Shown here: positions 7,146 to 14,988 of the stretch, piece after piece
Numbering within the stretch: the first letter of the stretch is position 1
Layout: each line of letters starts with the position of its first letter
From: Thermoanaerobaculia bacterium
GTDB taxonomy: Bacteria > Acidobacteriota > Thermoanaerobaculia > Thermoanaerobaculales > Sulfomarinibacteraceae
DNA: 34,060 nucleotides
Reading direction: 5' to 3'
Assembly: GCA_027061805.1 (NCBI GenBank)
Contig: JAMOWA010000046.1
Coordinates: forward strand, 1 to 34,060
Program-made: the position numbers and the translations under genes
The notes under the pieces: model-generated
What the model saw: the letters and a program-made list of their open reading frames with translations, nothing else
The model's database searches: none
Told to the model about the DNA's origin: nothing

Positions 7146-8537
7146 ATGCAGAAGATCGACGGTCTCCGGTACCGTGCGCTCGGACCTCAGCATCTCGACA
7201 GGATCGCCCGGGACGTGGGGCTTGACGGTGACCAGCTCACCGCGCTCAAGGCAGTGGCGGCAGTTCTGCCGTTCCGCGTCAACCGGTACGTCCTGGACGA
7301 GCTCATCGACTGGAACGACATTCCCTCCGATCCCATCTACCAGCTCACCTTCCCCCAGGCGGGGATGCTCGAACGGGGTGATTTCCTCCGCATGGTGGAT
7401 CTTCTGGGCAGGGGCGCCTCCGACGAGGAGGTCCGCAGGGAGGCCCGCCGCATCCGGATGCGGATGAACCCGCACCCCGCCGGCCAGCTGGATCTGAACG
7501 TTCCGGAGATCGATGGGGAACGCCTCCCGGGCGCCCAGCACAAGTACCGCGAGACCGTCCTCTTCTTCCCCTCCCAGGGCCAGACCTGTCATGCCTACTG
7601 CACGTACTGCTTCAGGTGGGCCCAGTTCGTGGGCATGGAGGAGTTGCGCTTCGCCAACCGTGAGGTCCAGACGCTCGTCCGGTACCTCACCACGCACACC
7701 GAGGTGAGCGACGTGCTCTTCACGGGTGGCGACCCGCTCGTCATGAGCACCAGTGTCCTCCGGCGCTACCTGGAGGCCCTCCTCGTGCCCGGACTCGAGC
7801 ATGTCACCAACATCAGGATCGGTACCAAGGCACTGGCCTACTGGCCGTTCCGATTCACCACGGATCGGGATGCCGACGACCTGCTGCGCCTCTTCGAGCA
7901 GGTGGGGCGGGCCGGGAAGCGGCTTGCGCTCATGGCCCACTTCAGCCACCCCAGGGAGCTCGGGACACCCGAGGTCCGGGAGGCCATGCAGAGGATCCTG
8001 GATACCGGGGCGGTGATCCGGTGCCAGGCGCCGCTGGTCCGCCACGTGAACGACAACGCCGAGGCGTGGGCCACCATGTGGAGGACGCAGGTTCGGCTGG
8101 GCGCCGTGCCCTACTACATGTTCGTGGAGCGCGACACGGGGCCCAAGCACTACTTCGAGGTTCCTCTGGCCCGGGCCCTCCGCATCTTCAGCCGTGCCTA
8201 CAACCAGGTCTCCGGACTGGCCCGCACCGTGCGAGGCCCCTCCATGTCCGCCACGCCGGGCAAGGTGGTGGTGGAGGGCGTGGCCGAGGTGGCGGGCGAG
8301 AAGGTCTTCGCCCTGAAGTTCCTCCAGGGCCGGGACCCGTCCTGGGCCAACCGGATCTTCTTCGCCCGCTTCGACGCCCAGGCCTCCTGGCTGGACGACC
8401 TGGAGCCCGCCTTCGGTGCGAAGGAGTTCTTCTTCGAGCCCACCCTGCACGCCATGGCCGAGGGGGCCTGGTTGCCCGAGTGGCGCCGGAAGGACGCTCC
8501 GAGGCTGGTGGGAGCTTCCCGCGAGGAGGCCTCGTAG
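7146..8537 (+). CDS. KamA-family radical SAM protein (lysine 2,3-aminomutase-like)
   Basis: KamA-family enzymes use a [4Fe-4S] cluster, S-adenosylmethionine and PLP to move an amino group between adjacent carbons; the group includes lysine and glutamate aminomutases and EpmB. The cluster motif CX3CX2C is at Cys148, Cys152 and Cys155. TGGDP at 193-197 is the SAM-binding glycine motif, and VRHVNDN at 298-304 matches the family. The glycine-rich PLP-lysine motif near the C-terminus of true lysine aminomutase is replaced by SATPGK (368-373), with Lys373 the likely PLP lysine. The aspartate that precedes this motif and helps bind lysine is missing, so the substrate is uncertain. A further ~90 residues follow. 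The ATG at 7146 has GGGAGG 5 nt upstream. It is monocistronic and convergent with an ArfB-like gene. Confidence 0.8.
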   Translation: MQKIDGLRYRALGPQHLDRIARDVGLDGDQLTALKAVAAVLPFRVNRYVLDELIDWNDIPSDPIYQLTFPQAGMLERGDFLRMVDLLGRGASDEEVRREARRIRMRMNPHPAGQLDLNVPEIDGERLPGAQHKYRETVLFFPSQGQTCHAYCTYCFRWAQFVGMEELRFANREVQTLVRYLTTHTEVSDVLFTGGDPLVMSTSVLRRYLEALLVPGLEHVTNIRIGTKALAYWPFRFTTDRDADDLLRLFEQVGRAGKRLALMAHFSHPRELGTPEVREAMQRILDTGAVIRCQAPLVRHVNDNAEAWATMWRTQVRLGAVPYYMFVERDTGPKHYFEVPLARALRIFSRAYNQVSGLARTVRGPSMSATPGKVVVEGVAEVAGEKVFALKFLQGRDPSWANRIFFARFDAQASWLDDLEPAFGAKEFFFEPTLHAMAEGAWLPEWRRKDAPRLVGASREEAS

Positions 8538-8713
8538 CCCGGATTGTTCACGAGGGTTCGTGGCGAGCGGTGCGAGGTGCCGTTGCCGGTGGTGGTCTCG
8601 CACGGCGGGGGAGCGAAGGCCTGCTTGCGGCACGTGGAGCGACCGGGTCGAGACAACGCCGCCGGGAATGGTGGATCGCACCGCGCGGTCGAAGCGTCAT
8701 GAAGGATCCGGGA
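8536..8713. mobile_element. MITE-like element, copy A, with terminal inverted repeats
   Basis: The left end reads AGCCCGGATTGTTCACGAGG, and the right end, read on the minus strand, begins CCCGGATCCTTCATGACG. These form imperfect terminal inverted repeats of about 25 bp. The left end overlaps the TAG stop codon of the KamA-family gene. The last ~58 bp are about four-fifths identical to the right end of copy B, including a shared core GGGAATGGTGGATCGC. No coding frame or transposase is present and no clear target-site duplication is seen. It lies between convergent genes. Confidence 0.75.
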
Positions 8714-8747
8714 CAGGCCTTCCACCGGCGCAGCCACGGTCCGTGTG

Positions 8748-8769
8748 GCGCCCGGGGACTCCCGGGCGC
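8748..8769 (-). terminator. Hairpin at the end of the ArfB-like gene
   Basis: GCGCCCGGG (8748-8756) pairs perfectly with 8761-8769 around the tetraloop GACT. The hairpin touches the stop codon (complement of 8769-8771) and lies between convergent genes, so it could act on either strand. There is no U-run. Confidence 0.5.
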
Positions 8770-9143
8770 TAGTCGTTGTCGGAGGGGCGTGCCCTGAGCT
8801 TCTTGATGCGGCTGCGGCGCCGCTTGGCCTCGAGCTCGCGCCTCCGGACGGAGCGGGACTTCCGGGTGGGGACCCTGGGCCGGCGGCGGCGGGCGCGGTC
8901 CGCCAGCCGCTTCTGCAGCCGCTGGAGCGCGATCCGCCTGTTCCGGATCTGCGAGCGCGTGTCGGCACAGGTCACCGTGACGCCCGTGGGGATGTGGCGC
9001 AGACGCACCGCCGAGTAGGTCCGGTTCCGGTGCTGGCCTCCCGGGCCCCCGGCCTGGTAGACCGTCACCTCCACCTCACGCTCCAGCTCCTCGAGGGTGG
9101 GGACCCGGCGTTCCTCCTCCCGGTTGCGGTCACCGTCGTCCAT
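8769..9143 (-). CDS. ArfB-like peptidyl-tRNA hydrolase (release-factor domain)
   Basis: The protein contains the catalytic domain of class I release factors without codon-recognition domains. GGQ at residues 35-37 (in AGGPGGQHRNR) is the motif that triggers peptidyl-tRNA hydrolysis. It is followed by SAVRLRHIPTGV, typical of this domain. The C-terminal ~45 residues are extremely rich in Arg and Lys, like the tail with which ArfB (YaeJ) senses an empty mRNA channel in stalled ribosomes. At 124 residues it is slightly shorter than E. coli ArfB, so another small release-factor-like subfamily is possible. The ATG (complement of 9141-9143) has no Shine-Dalgarno sequence; a -10 box ends 6 nt upstream, so the mRNA may be leaderless. 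Confidence 0.82.
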   Translation of the reverse strand: MDDGDRNREEERRVPTLEELEREVEVTVYQAGGPGGQHRNRTYSAVRLRHIPTGVTVTCADTRSQIRNRRIALQRLQKRLADRARRRRPRVPTRKSRSVRRRELEAKRRRSRIKKLRARPSDND

Positions 9144-9149
9144 GCAGAC

Positions 9150-9155
9150 ATCATA
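9150..9155 (-). promoter_or_regulatory. -10 box of the ArfB-like gene, leaderless arrangement
   Basis: On the minus strand TATGAT (five of six consensus bases) is followed by 6 nt and then the start ATG. Transcription would therefore begin at or next to the start codon. No clear -35 box is visible. Confidence 0.5.
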
Positions 9156-9368
9156 CGCGGCGGCGCGGACATCGGCCGGGGCTGCCGGTGCGGCGGTGGA
9201 CTCCGACAGCCGGATCGTGAAACGTGAAACGAATGAGATACGTACAGGCCGGGTATCGAGGGTTGCTCCAGAGGGTTGGGGAAACCAACTGGCCGGTTCC
9301 GGCTTCCCCTCTCCCCGGCTCCCCCGCACCCCTGCCCCTCCGGCTTCCACGCCGGGCGCTCCTCCTTC

Positions 9369-9387
9369 ACCTCTCCACGTCTTCACC
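9369..9387 (-). repeat. Low-complexity repeat upstream of leuS
   Basis: Read on the minus strand this is GTGAAGACGTGGAGAGGTG. It shares an 11-bp identical core and the final AGGTG with 12080-12100, on the other side of leuS and in inverted orientation. The surrounding 9144-9399 holds no gene: it has a short direct repeat (CGTGAAACGTGAAACG near 9218) and a pyrimidine-rich stretch. Confidence 0.6.
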
Positions 9388-9399
9388 CGCTCGCCCTCC

Positions 9400-9428
9400 T
9401 TCACAGATGCGTGCCGTGGTGCGACAAT
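9400..9428 (+). promoter_or_regulatory. leuS promoter
   Basis: TTCACA (9400-9405), a 17-bp spacer, then GACAAT (9423-9428). The -10 hexamer is the same as in the main rubrerythrin promoter. The predicted leader is about 30 nt. Confidence 0.55.
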
Positions 9429-9466
9429 GCGCGAACGTGGCGTGGCACTGAATGCTGGAGGGCACG

Positions 9467-12067
9467 ATGAGCGGGAGCGAGTACGACTTTTCCGGAATCG
9501 AGAGGAAGTGGCAGGGGCGGTGGGAGGAGACGGGCCTGTTCCGGGCCGACGAGTCCGATCCCAGGCCCAAGTGCTACGTGCTGAGCATGTACCCGTACCC
9601 CTCGGGCGTGCTCCACATGGGGCACGTGATCAACTACACCATCGGCGACGTGGTGGTGCGCTACAAGCTGCTCCGGGGCTTCAAGGTGCTCTCGCCCATG
9701 GGCTGGGACTCCTTCGGCCTGCCGGCGGAGAACGCGGCCATCCGGACGGGCGTCCATCCCCACGAGTTCACGGAGCGGAACATCGCCCGGATGACCGAGC
9801 AGATGCGGCGGGCTGGGTGGGGTTTCGACTGGTCCCGCGAGCTGGCCACCAGCCACCCGGACTACTACCGGTGGACCCAGTGGTTCTTCCTGAAGTTCCT
9901 GGAGGCCGGCCTGGCCTTCAAGAAGAAGGCCCCGGTGAACTGGTGCCCCTCCTGCCAGACGGTGCTGGCCAACGAGCAGGTGAAGGAGGGTTCCTGCGAG
10001 CGCTGTGGCACGGGTGTGGAGCAGCGGGACATGGACCAGTGGTTCTTCCGCATGAGCGCCTTCGCCCAGCGCCTGCTGGACAACCACGCGCAGCTGGAGG
10101 GGAAGTGGCCCGAGGCCGTGCTCAAGCTCCAGAAGGAGTGGATCGGGAGGTCCGAGGGAGCGCGCGTGGTGTTCCGCGTGGCGGAGACCGGGGACGAGGT
10201 CCCGGTCTTCACCACGAGGCCGGACACCCTCTGGGGCGTCACCTTCATGTCCCTGGCGCCCGAGCACCCCCTGGTGGAGAAGCTCGTCGTGGGCACGGAA
10301 CACGAGGAGCGTGTGATGGCGGCGGTCCGGGAGATGCGGGCCGCGGGGACCTCGGAGAAGGACCTGGCGGACCGGGAGAAGGTGGGTGTCTTCACGGGAT
10401 TCCACGTGGTGAACCCGGTCAACGGTGAGAAGGTCCAGCTCTGGGTGGCCAACTTCGCCCTCATGACCTACGGCACGGGGGCGGTGATGGCCGTTCCCGC
10501 CCACGACCAGCGTGACTTCGAGTTCGCCCGGAAGTACGGCCTGCCCATCCGGGTGGTGATCCGGCCCGAGGGGGAGACCCTGGACCCCGAGACCATGGAG
10601 GAGGCCCACGTGGACCCGGGCGTCATGGTGGACTCCGGGCCCTTCGACGGGCGGAACAACCTGGAGGCCATGTCCGACGTGATCCGCTGGCTGGAGGAGC
10701 AGGGTCACGGCCGGGGCGAGATCAACTACAAGCTCCGGGACTGGCTGATCTCACGCCAGCGCTACTGGGGGGCGCCCATCCCCGTGGTGTACTGCGACAC
10801 CTGTGGAATCGTCCCCGTACCCGAGGAGGAGCTGCCGGTGCTGCTGCCCACCGACGTCCAGTTCGTGGAGGGCGGGGGCAACCCCCTGGCCACCAGTGCC
10901 AGCTTCGTGGAGACCACCTGCCCGACCTGCGGTGCTCCGGCCCGACGCGAGACGGACACCATGGACACCTTCGTGGACTCCTCGTGGTACTTCCTCCGCT
11001 ACTGTGATCCCCACAACGGCGAGCGGGCCTTCGGCGAGGAGGCCGTCCGGCACTGGATGCCGGTGGACCAGTACATCGGTGGCATCGAGCACGCCACCAT
11101 GCACCTGATCTACGCCCGGTTCTTCACCATGGTGCTCCACGACCTTGGCCTGGTGGACTTCGACGAGCCCTTCGAGCGGCTCTTCTGCCAGGGGATGGTC
11201 TGCAAGACGGCCTACTACTGTCCGACCCACAAGTACCTGCGAGAGGACCAGGTGGTGGACGGCCGGAGGGAGGGCGACGCCATCGTGGACGGCAGGTGCG
11301 CGCTGTGCGGGGGGCCGGTCCAGGCGGAGATGACCAAGATCTCCAAGTCCAAGCTCAACATCGTGGATCCCGACGCCATGATGGATCGATACGGTGCGGA
11401 CACCGTGCGCCTCTACATGCTGTCCGACGCGCCGCCAGACCGGATGCAGATCTGGTCGGAGAACGGTATCGCGGGCGCCTGGCGGACCATCAACCGCCTG
11501 TGGTCGCTGGCCACCGAGGGCCTGGAGCGGATCGGGGAGGCCGGTGGGGAGATCCCCGGTGACCTGGACGAGGTCAACCGGGAGATCCGCCGGAAGACGC
11601 ACCAGGCCATCGGACGGGTCACCGACGCCATCGAGGGCGGCTTCCAGTTCAACACCGCCATCGCGAGGTGCAACGAGCTGCTCAACCTGCTCAGGTCCAA
11701 CCTCGACTCGGTTCACCCGGCGGTGCTTCGCGAGACGCTGGAGACGGTGCTCCGGGTGCTCAGCCCCATCGTGCCCCACCTGGCCGAGGAGCTCTGGGAG
11801 CGCCTCGGGCACACGGAGAGCATCTTCCTGGAGGGCTGGCCCGAGGCCGATCCCACGGTGGCCGCCGAGGAGCTCCTGGAGATCCCCGTCCAGGTCAACG
11901 GAAAGGTGCGCTCGAAGCTGCACGTGCCGCCCGACACCCCGAGGGAGGAGCTGGAGCGGCTCGCCCTGGCCGACGAGCGGGTCCGGAGGTTCGTCGGGGA
12001 CCAGGAGGTGGCCCGGGTCATCGTGGTTCCCGGCCGGCTGGTCAACGTGGCGGTGAAGAAGGCGTGA
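9467..12067 (+). CDS. leuS: Leucyl-tRNA synthetase
   Basis: LeuRS charges tRNA-Leu. This class I synthetase has its HIGH-type motif HMGH at residues 50-53 (YPYPSGVLHMGH) and its KMSKS-type loop as KISKS at 624-628. A four-cysteine zinc knuckle (WCPSCQ ... CERCG) lies before the editing domain, which has the TTRPDTLWG motif. Just before KISKS, in place of the leucine-specific insertion, is a segment with CPTH and CALC that looks like a second zinc site. The 866-residue length is normal. The ATG at 9467 is preferred over 9452 because GGAGGG lies 4 nt before it. The last two codons before the stop already belong to a short tandem repeat that continues downstream. Confidence 0.97.
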   Translation: MSGSEYDFSGIERKWQGRWEETGLFRADESDPRPKCYVLSMYPYPSGVLHMGHVINYTIGDVVVRYKLLRGFKVLSPMGWDSFGLPAENAAIRTGVHPHEFTERNIARMTEQMRRAGWGFDWSRELATSHPDYYRWTQWFFLKFLEAGLAFKKKAPVNWCPSCQTVLANEQVKEGSCERCGTGVEQRDMDQWFFRMSAFAQRLLDNHAQLEGKWPEAVLKLQKEWIGRSEGARVVFRVAETGDEVPVFTTRPDTLWGVTFMSLAPEHPLVEKLVVGTEHEERVMAAVREMRAAGTSEKDLADREKVGVFTGFHVVNPVNGEKVQLWVANFALMTYGTGAVMAVPAHDQRDFEFARKYGLPIRVVIRPEGETLDPETMEEAHVDPGVMVDSGPFDGRNNLEAMSDVIRWLEEQGHGRGEINYKLRDWLISRQRYWGAPIPVVYCDTCGIVPVPEEELPVLLPTDVQFVEGGGNPLATSASFVETTCPTCGAPARRETDTMDTFVDSSWYFLRYCDPHNGERAFGEEAVRHWMPVDQYIGGIEHATMHLIYARFFTMVLHDLGLVDFDEPFERLFCQGMVCKTAYYCPTHKYLREDQVVDGRREGDAIVDGRCALCGGPVQAEMTKISKSKLNIVDPDAMMDRYGADTVRLYMLSDAPPDRMQIWSENGIAGAWRTINRLWSLATEGLERIGEAGGEIPGDLDEVNREIRRKTHQAIGRVTDAIEGGFQFNTAIARCNELLNLLRSNLDSVHPAVLRETLETVLRVLSPIVPHLAEELWERLGHTESIFLEGWPEADPTVAAEELLEIPVQVNGKVRSKLHVPPDTPREELERLALADERVRRFVGDQEVARVIVVPGRLVNVAVKKA

Positions 12068-12100
12068 AGGCGTGAAGGCGTGAAGACGTGAGAAGAGGTG
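12059..12100 (+). repeat. 8-bp tandem repeat growing out of the leuS stop codon
   Basis: AAGGCGTG is repeated three times (12059-12082), followed by a one-base variant AAGACGTG (12083-12090) and AGAAGAGGTG. The first unit contains the last codons and stop of leuS, which suggests expansion by slippage from the gene's own end. Bases 12080-12100 match the inverted copy at 9369-9387. Confidence 0.8.
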
Positions 12101-12206
12101 GGGGGGCGGCCGTGGAGTCGCCGGCAGGCTGGAGGTGGCGGGGACCCACCGCTGGAGGGAACCGGCCCCCGACTTCTGCGTATGGCTCTCCCGAGTGCCG
12201 CTGCGC

Positions 12207-12212
12207 TACACT
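12207..12212 (+). promoter_or_regulatory. Candidate -10 box of sppA
   Basis: TACACT (four of six consensus bases) lies in the 217-bp gap after leuS, giving sppA a leader of about 66 nt. No convincing -35 box is visible, so the assignment is tentative. Confidence 0.3.
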
Positions 12213-12284
12213 CGCGGGCAATGACCGGCAGCCCGCCGCACAGTGCGTCGTGGTCCCGGGGGATCCGGCACAACGGAGGTCGAC

Positions 12285-14006
12285 ATGGCGAAGGCTCGTT
12301 CGTGGTTCCTGGGTGGATGTCTCGCGGTCATCGCGGGCATGGTGTTCATGTTCTTCATGGGTCGCTTCCTCATGGCGCCCCACGTTCCCGGCAGGGCCAT
12401 CCTCTCCCTGCGCTTCGATGGTCCCATCGCCGAGATCACCAGCGAGGATCCCTTCGCCGAGATCCTCGGGGAGCAGCCGTTGAGCCTGCGGGACCTGCGG
12501 CGGGCGCTGGTGGCCGCGGCGGATGACGATCGCATCGTCGGTGTCCGCGTCAGGATGGACAGCTTCGGTGGTGGGTTTGCAACGGCCCAGGAGGTGAGGG
12601 GTCTCCTCCGGAGCGTGAGCCGCGCGGGCAAGTGGACCGCCGCCTACATGGACACGGCGGGCGAGTTCACCCCGGGGAACATGGTCTACTACGTGGCCTC
12701 GGCCTGTGACGAGGTCTCCATGAACTCCATGGGTGACCTCAACCTCATCGGGCTCTCGGTCCGTTCGCCGTTCATCAGGGGGACACTGGACAGGCTGGAG
12801 ATCAGGCCCGAGTTTCCGGGGCGAGGCGCGTACAAGACGGCACGTTACCTGTACACCGAGCGCGACTTCACCCCCGAGCATCGCGAGATGATGGAGTGGC
12901 TCGTCGATTCGCTGATGGGTCAGATCACCAGGGACATCGCCGCGGCCCGGGACACCACCCCGGAGATGGTCCGGGAAATCATCGACCGTGCGCCGCTCCT
13001 GGGGAGCGGGGCCGTCGACGCGGGCCTGGTGGACAAGCTGGAGGACTGGACGGAGTTCAACAACCGGCTCAAGGAGAAGGACGACGCCGGGTTCGTGGGC
13101 CTGAAGCCCTACCTCCAGGGCCTGAGGAGACCCTCCCTGGGTCAGAAGATTGCCGTGGTCACCGCCACCGGCGCCATCATGCGGGGCAAGAACGGCCGGA
13201 ATCTCAACCCGCTCCTCGGAGGGGAGATCATGGGTTCGGAGACCATCTCGACGGCGTGGCGGAAGGTCCGGGAGACCCGTGGGATCAAGGCCGTGGTGTT
13301 CCGGATCGACTCCCCCGGCGGCAGCGCGGTGGCCTCGGAGATCATCCGGCGGGAGATGGCCAGGACGGCGGAGGATCTCCCCGTGGTGGTCTCCATGTCC
13401 AACCTCGCGGCCTCGGGCGGCTACTGGATCACCTGTGGTGCGAGGAAGATCGTGGCGGAGCCCGGAACGCTCACGGCGTCCATCGGGGTCTTCGGCGGTC
13501 ACCTGAACATGGACGGCTTCTGGAGGAACAAACTGGGCGTCACCTTCGGCCGGCTCGACGCCGGGAAGAACGCCAACATCTACGGTGGCCTGGAGGACTG
13601 GAACGACGGGCAGCGGGCCATCGTCGACAGGATGCTGGACCGGATCTACGACGAGTTCCTGGACAGGGTGGCAGCCAGCCGTGGGATGACCCGGGAACAG
13701 GTGGATGCCATGGCCCGTGGGAGGGTCTTCACCGGGGAACAGGCCCTGGAGAAGGGGCTCGTGGATGCCCTCGGTGGCCTGGACGTGGCCATCGCCCAGG
13801 CCAAGGAGCTGGCCGGCATCTCGCCGGAGACGGCGGTCACGCTGGTGGACTTCCCCAAGCCGGAGCCGTGGTGGAAGCGGATGATCGAGAAGGGACGGGA
13901 GGTCCGGGCGGGCACGAGCGCCGTGGAGGAGCTCCGGCAGTGGTGGGAGACGGGGGTGCTCCAGCCCCCCGGGGTGGTCTGGATGCCTCCCGTGTACATC
14001 CGGTGA
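12285..14006 (+). CDS. sppA: Signal peptide peptidase SppA, long form
   Basis: SppA is a membrane-anchored serine protease that degrades cleaved signal peptides on the outer face of the inner membrane. An N-terminal anchor spans about residues 7-29. Two tandem ClpP-fold domains follow. The catalytic dyad of the long (67K) form is visible: Lys184 in GAYKTAR of the first domain and Ser377 in AASGGYW of the second. The conserved DSPGGS is at 342-347. At 573 residues it is close to the E. coli form. The ATG at 12285 has CGGAGG upstream. A glycine-poor tail rich in Trp and Pro ends the protein. The next gene starts 22 nt downstream, so the two may share a transcript. Confidence 0.92.
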   Translation: MAKARSWFLGGCLAVIAGMVFMFFMGRFLMAPHVPGRAILSLRFDGPIAEITSEDPFAEILGEQPLSLRDLRRALVAAADDDRIVGVRVRMDSFGGGFATAQEVRGLLRSVSRAGKWTAAYMDTAGEFTPGNMVYYVASACDEVSMNSMGDLNLIGLSVRSPFIRGTLDRLEIRPEFPGRGAYKTARYLYTERDFTPEHREMMEWLVDSLMGQITRDIAAARDTTPEMVREIIDRAPLLGSGAVDAGLVDKLEDWTEFNNRLKEKDDAGFVGLKPYLQGLRRPSLGQKIAVVTATGAIMRGKNGRNLNPLLGGEIMGSETISTAWRKVRETRGIKAVVFRIDSPGGSAVASEIIRREMARTAEDLPVVVSMSNLAASGGYWITCGARKIVAEPGTLTASIGVFGGHLNMDGFWRNKLGVTFGRLDAGKNANIYGGLEDWNDGQRAIVDRMLDRIYDEFLDRVAASRGMTREQVDAMARGRVFTGEQALEKGLVDALGGLDVAIAQAKELAGISPETAVTLVDFPKPEPWWKRMIEKGREVRAGTSAVEELRQWWETGVLQPPGVVWMPPVYIR

Positions 14007-14028
14007 GCCTCCTGGAGGACCTCTCCCG

Positions 14029-14964
14029 GTGAGCTCCACCGGTCCGGTCCGGCACGAGACCGGAGGGTGGGGCGCCTGGATCGAGGGCGTCCGGGAAGTG
14101 GCCGCCGCGCTTTCCAGGCCGGGACCCGTCCTTCCGGACGGTCCACCGGGCAGGGACCTGGAGCGGTGCCCGTGGGACGGCGAGGGCAGGTCGGTGGTCC
14201 GGTGGGTCCGGACGGGGGCCGGGGATCCGGAGACCGCCGCCCGCACGCAAGTGGTGCTTGCCAATGCCGCCCCGGCGCTGGACCTGCTCCGGGAGAGGTC
14301 CATCGACTGCGTTCCCCTCCATGGAGCGCACCACCTGGGGGTGCTCTACCCTGGTCCCGGGGCGCGGCTCGTGGAATCGGTGGATCTCCTGGTCTCGCCC
14401 TGGGATGTCCCGCGGGCACGCCTGGTGCTGGCGTCCCGGGGCTTCCGGGCGGAGGAGCGTGGCTGGAAGCGTGTGGTCCTGGCATCACCCGAGGCGCGGA
14501 TCGTCCTCCACTGGGGTCTGGTGCCGCGTGGGTTCAGGGAGGCCCCGCTGGGACCCTTCCTGGAGGACGTGGAGCCCGCTTCCGGCGGTGCCGGACCACG
14601 GAGGATGCGGCGTGGGGCCGCCTGGGCGGCGCACAGGCTGCTCCTGGCCCGTGACCTGTGGCCGCCCGGGCCCCGGACGGCGCTCCACCTCGCAGAGGCC
14701 GCCGCCCTCGGTGCCGGGGTGCCTTCCGACGAGCGGGAGACCTGGGCCCACCGCACCGGGCTCTGGCGCCTCCGAAGTCTCTGGCAACGCTGTGACCGGA
14801 TGGAGGCGTGGGTCGAGGGCGGGGAGAGACCTCCCCGGGTCGACGACGCCCCCCCCCGTTCGGAGTGGGATGGCATCCGGCGGGTGATGGCACTCCAGGA
14901 TGGGGTGGCCGCCCGGGCCGAGGTGCCGCTCAGATGGTTCTGGGAGGGGTTTCGCGAGAGGTGA
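14029..14964 (+). CDS. Nucleotidyltransferase-like protein, probably degenerate
   Basis: The sequence resembles uncharacterised nucleotidyltransferases of the NTP_transf_5 type. In these, a KG motif and a DxD motif near RxxxDiDLLV form the active site, and a conserved H-W segment follows. Here the matching stretches are PLHGAHHLGVLY (96-107), RLVESVDLLV (113-122) and VLHWGLVP (159-166). The first lysine has become histidine and the first aspartate of the DxD pair has become serine, so catalysis is doubtful. The rest is rich in Arg and Pro. The GTG at 14029 lies 11 nt after GGAGG, a long spacing, and 22 nt after sppA. The assignment rests on one motif region and is moderate. Confidence 0.5.
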   Translation: MSSTGPVRHETGGWGAWIEGVREVAAALSRPGPVLPDGPPGRDLERCPWDGEGRSVVRWVRTGAGDPETAARTQVVLANAAPALDLLRERSIDCVPLHGAHHLGVLYPGPGARLVESVDLLVSPWDVPRARLVLASRGFRAEERGWKRVVLASPEARIVLHWGLVPRGFREAPLGPFLEDVEPASGGAGPRRMRRGAAWAAHRLLLARDLWPPGPRTALHLAEAAALGAGVPSDERETWAHRTGLWRLRSLWQRCDRMEAWVEGGERPPRVDDAPPRSEWDGIRRVMALQDGVAARAEVPLRWFWEGFRER

Positions 14965-14988
14965 TCACAGCGGGTGGGCCACCGGGGC

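Noticed and set aside
12221-12526. ATG at 12221 placed 8 nt after the sppA -10 box, as a further leaderless gene
   Set aside because: The frame runs out of phase into sppA, and its product is an Arg/Gly/His-rich shadow. sppA has its own well-spaced ribosome-binding site.
14965-14988. Bidirectional terminator between the nucleotidyltransferase-like gene and the kinase
   Set aside because: GGTGG and CCACC are present but separated by a single base, which cannot form a hairpin loop of normal size.
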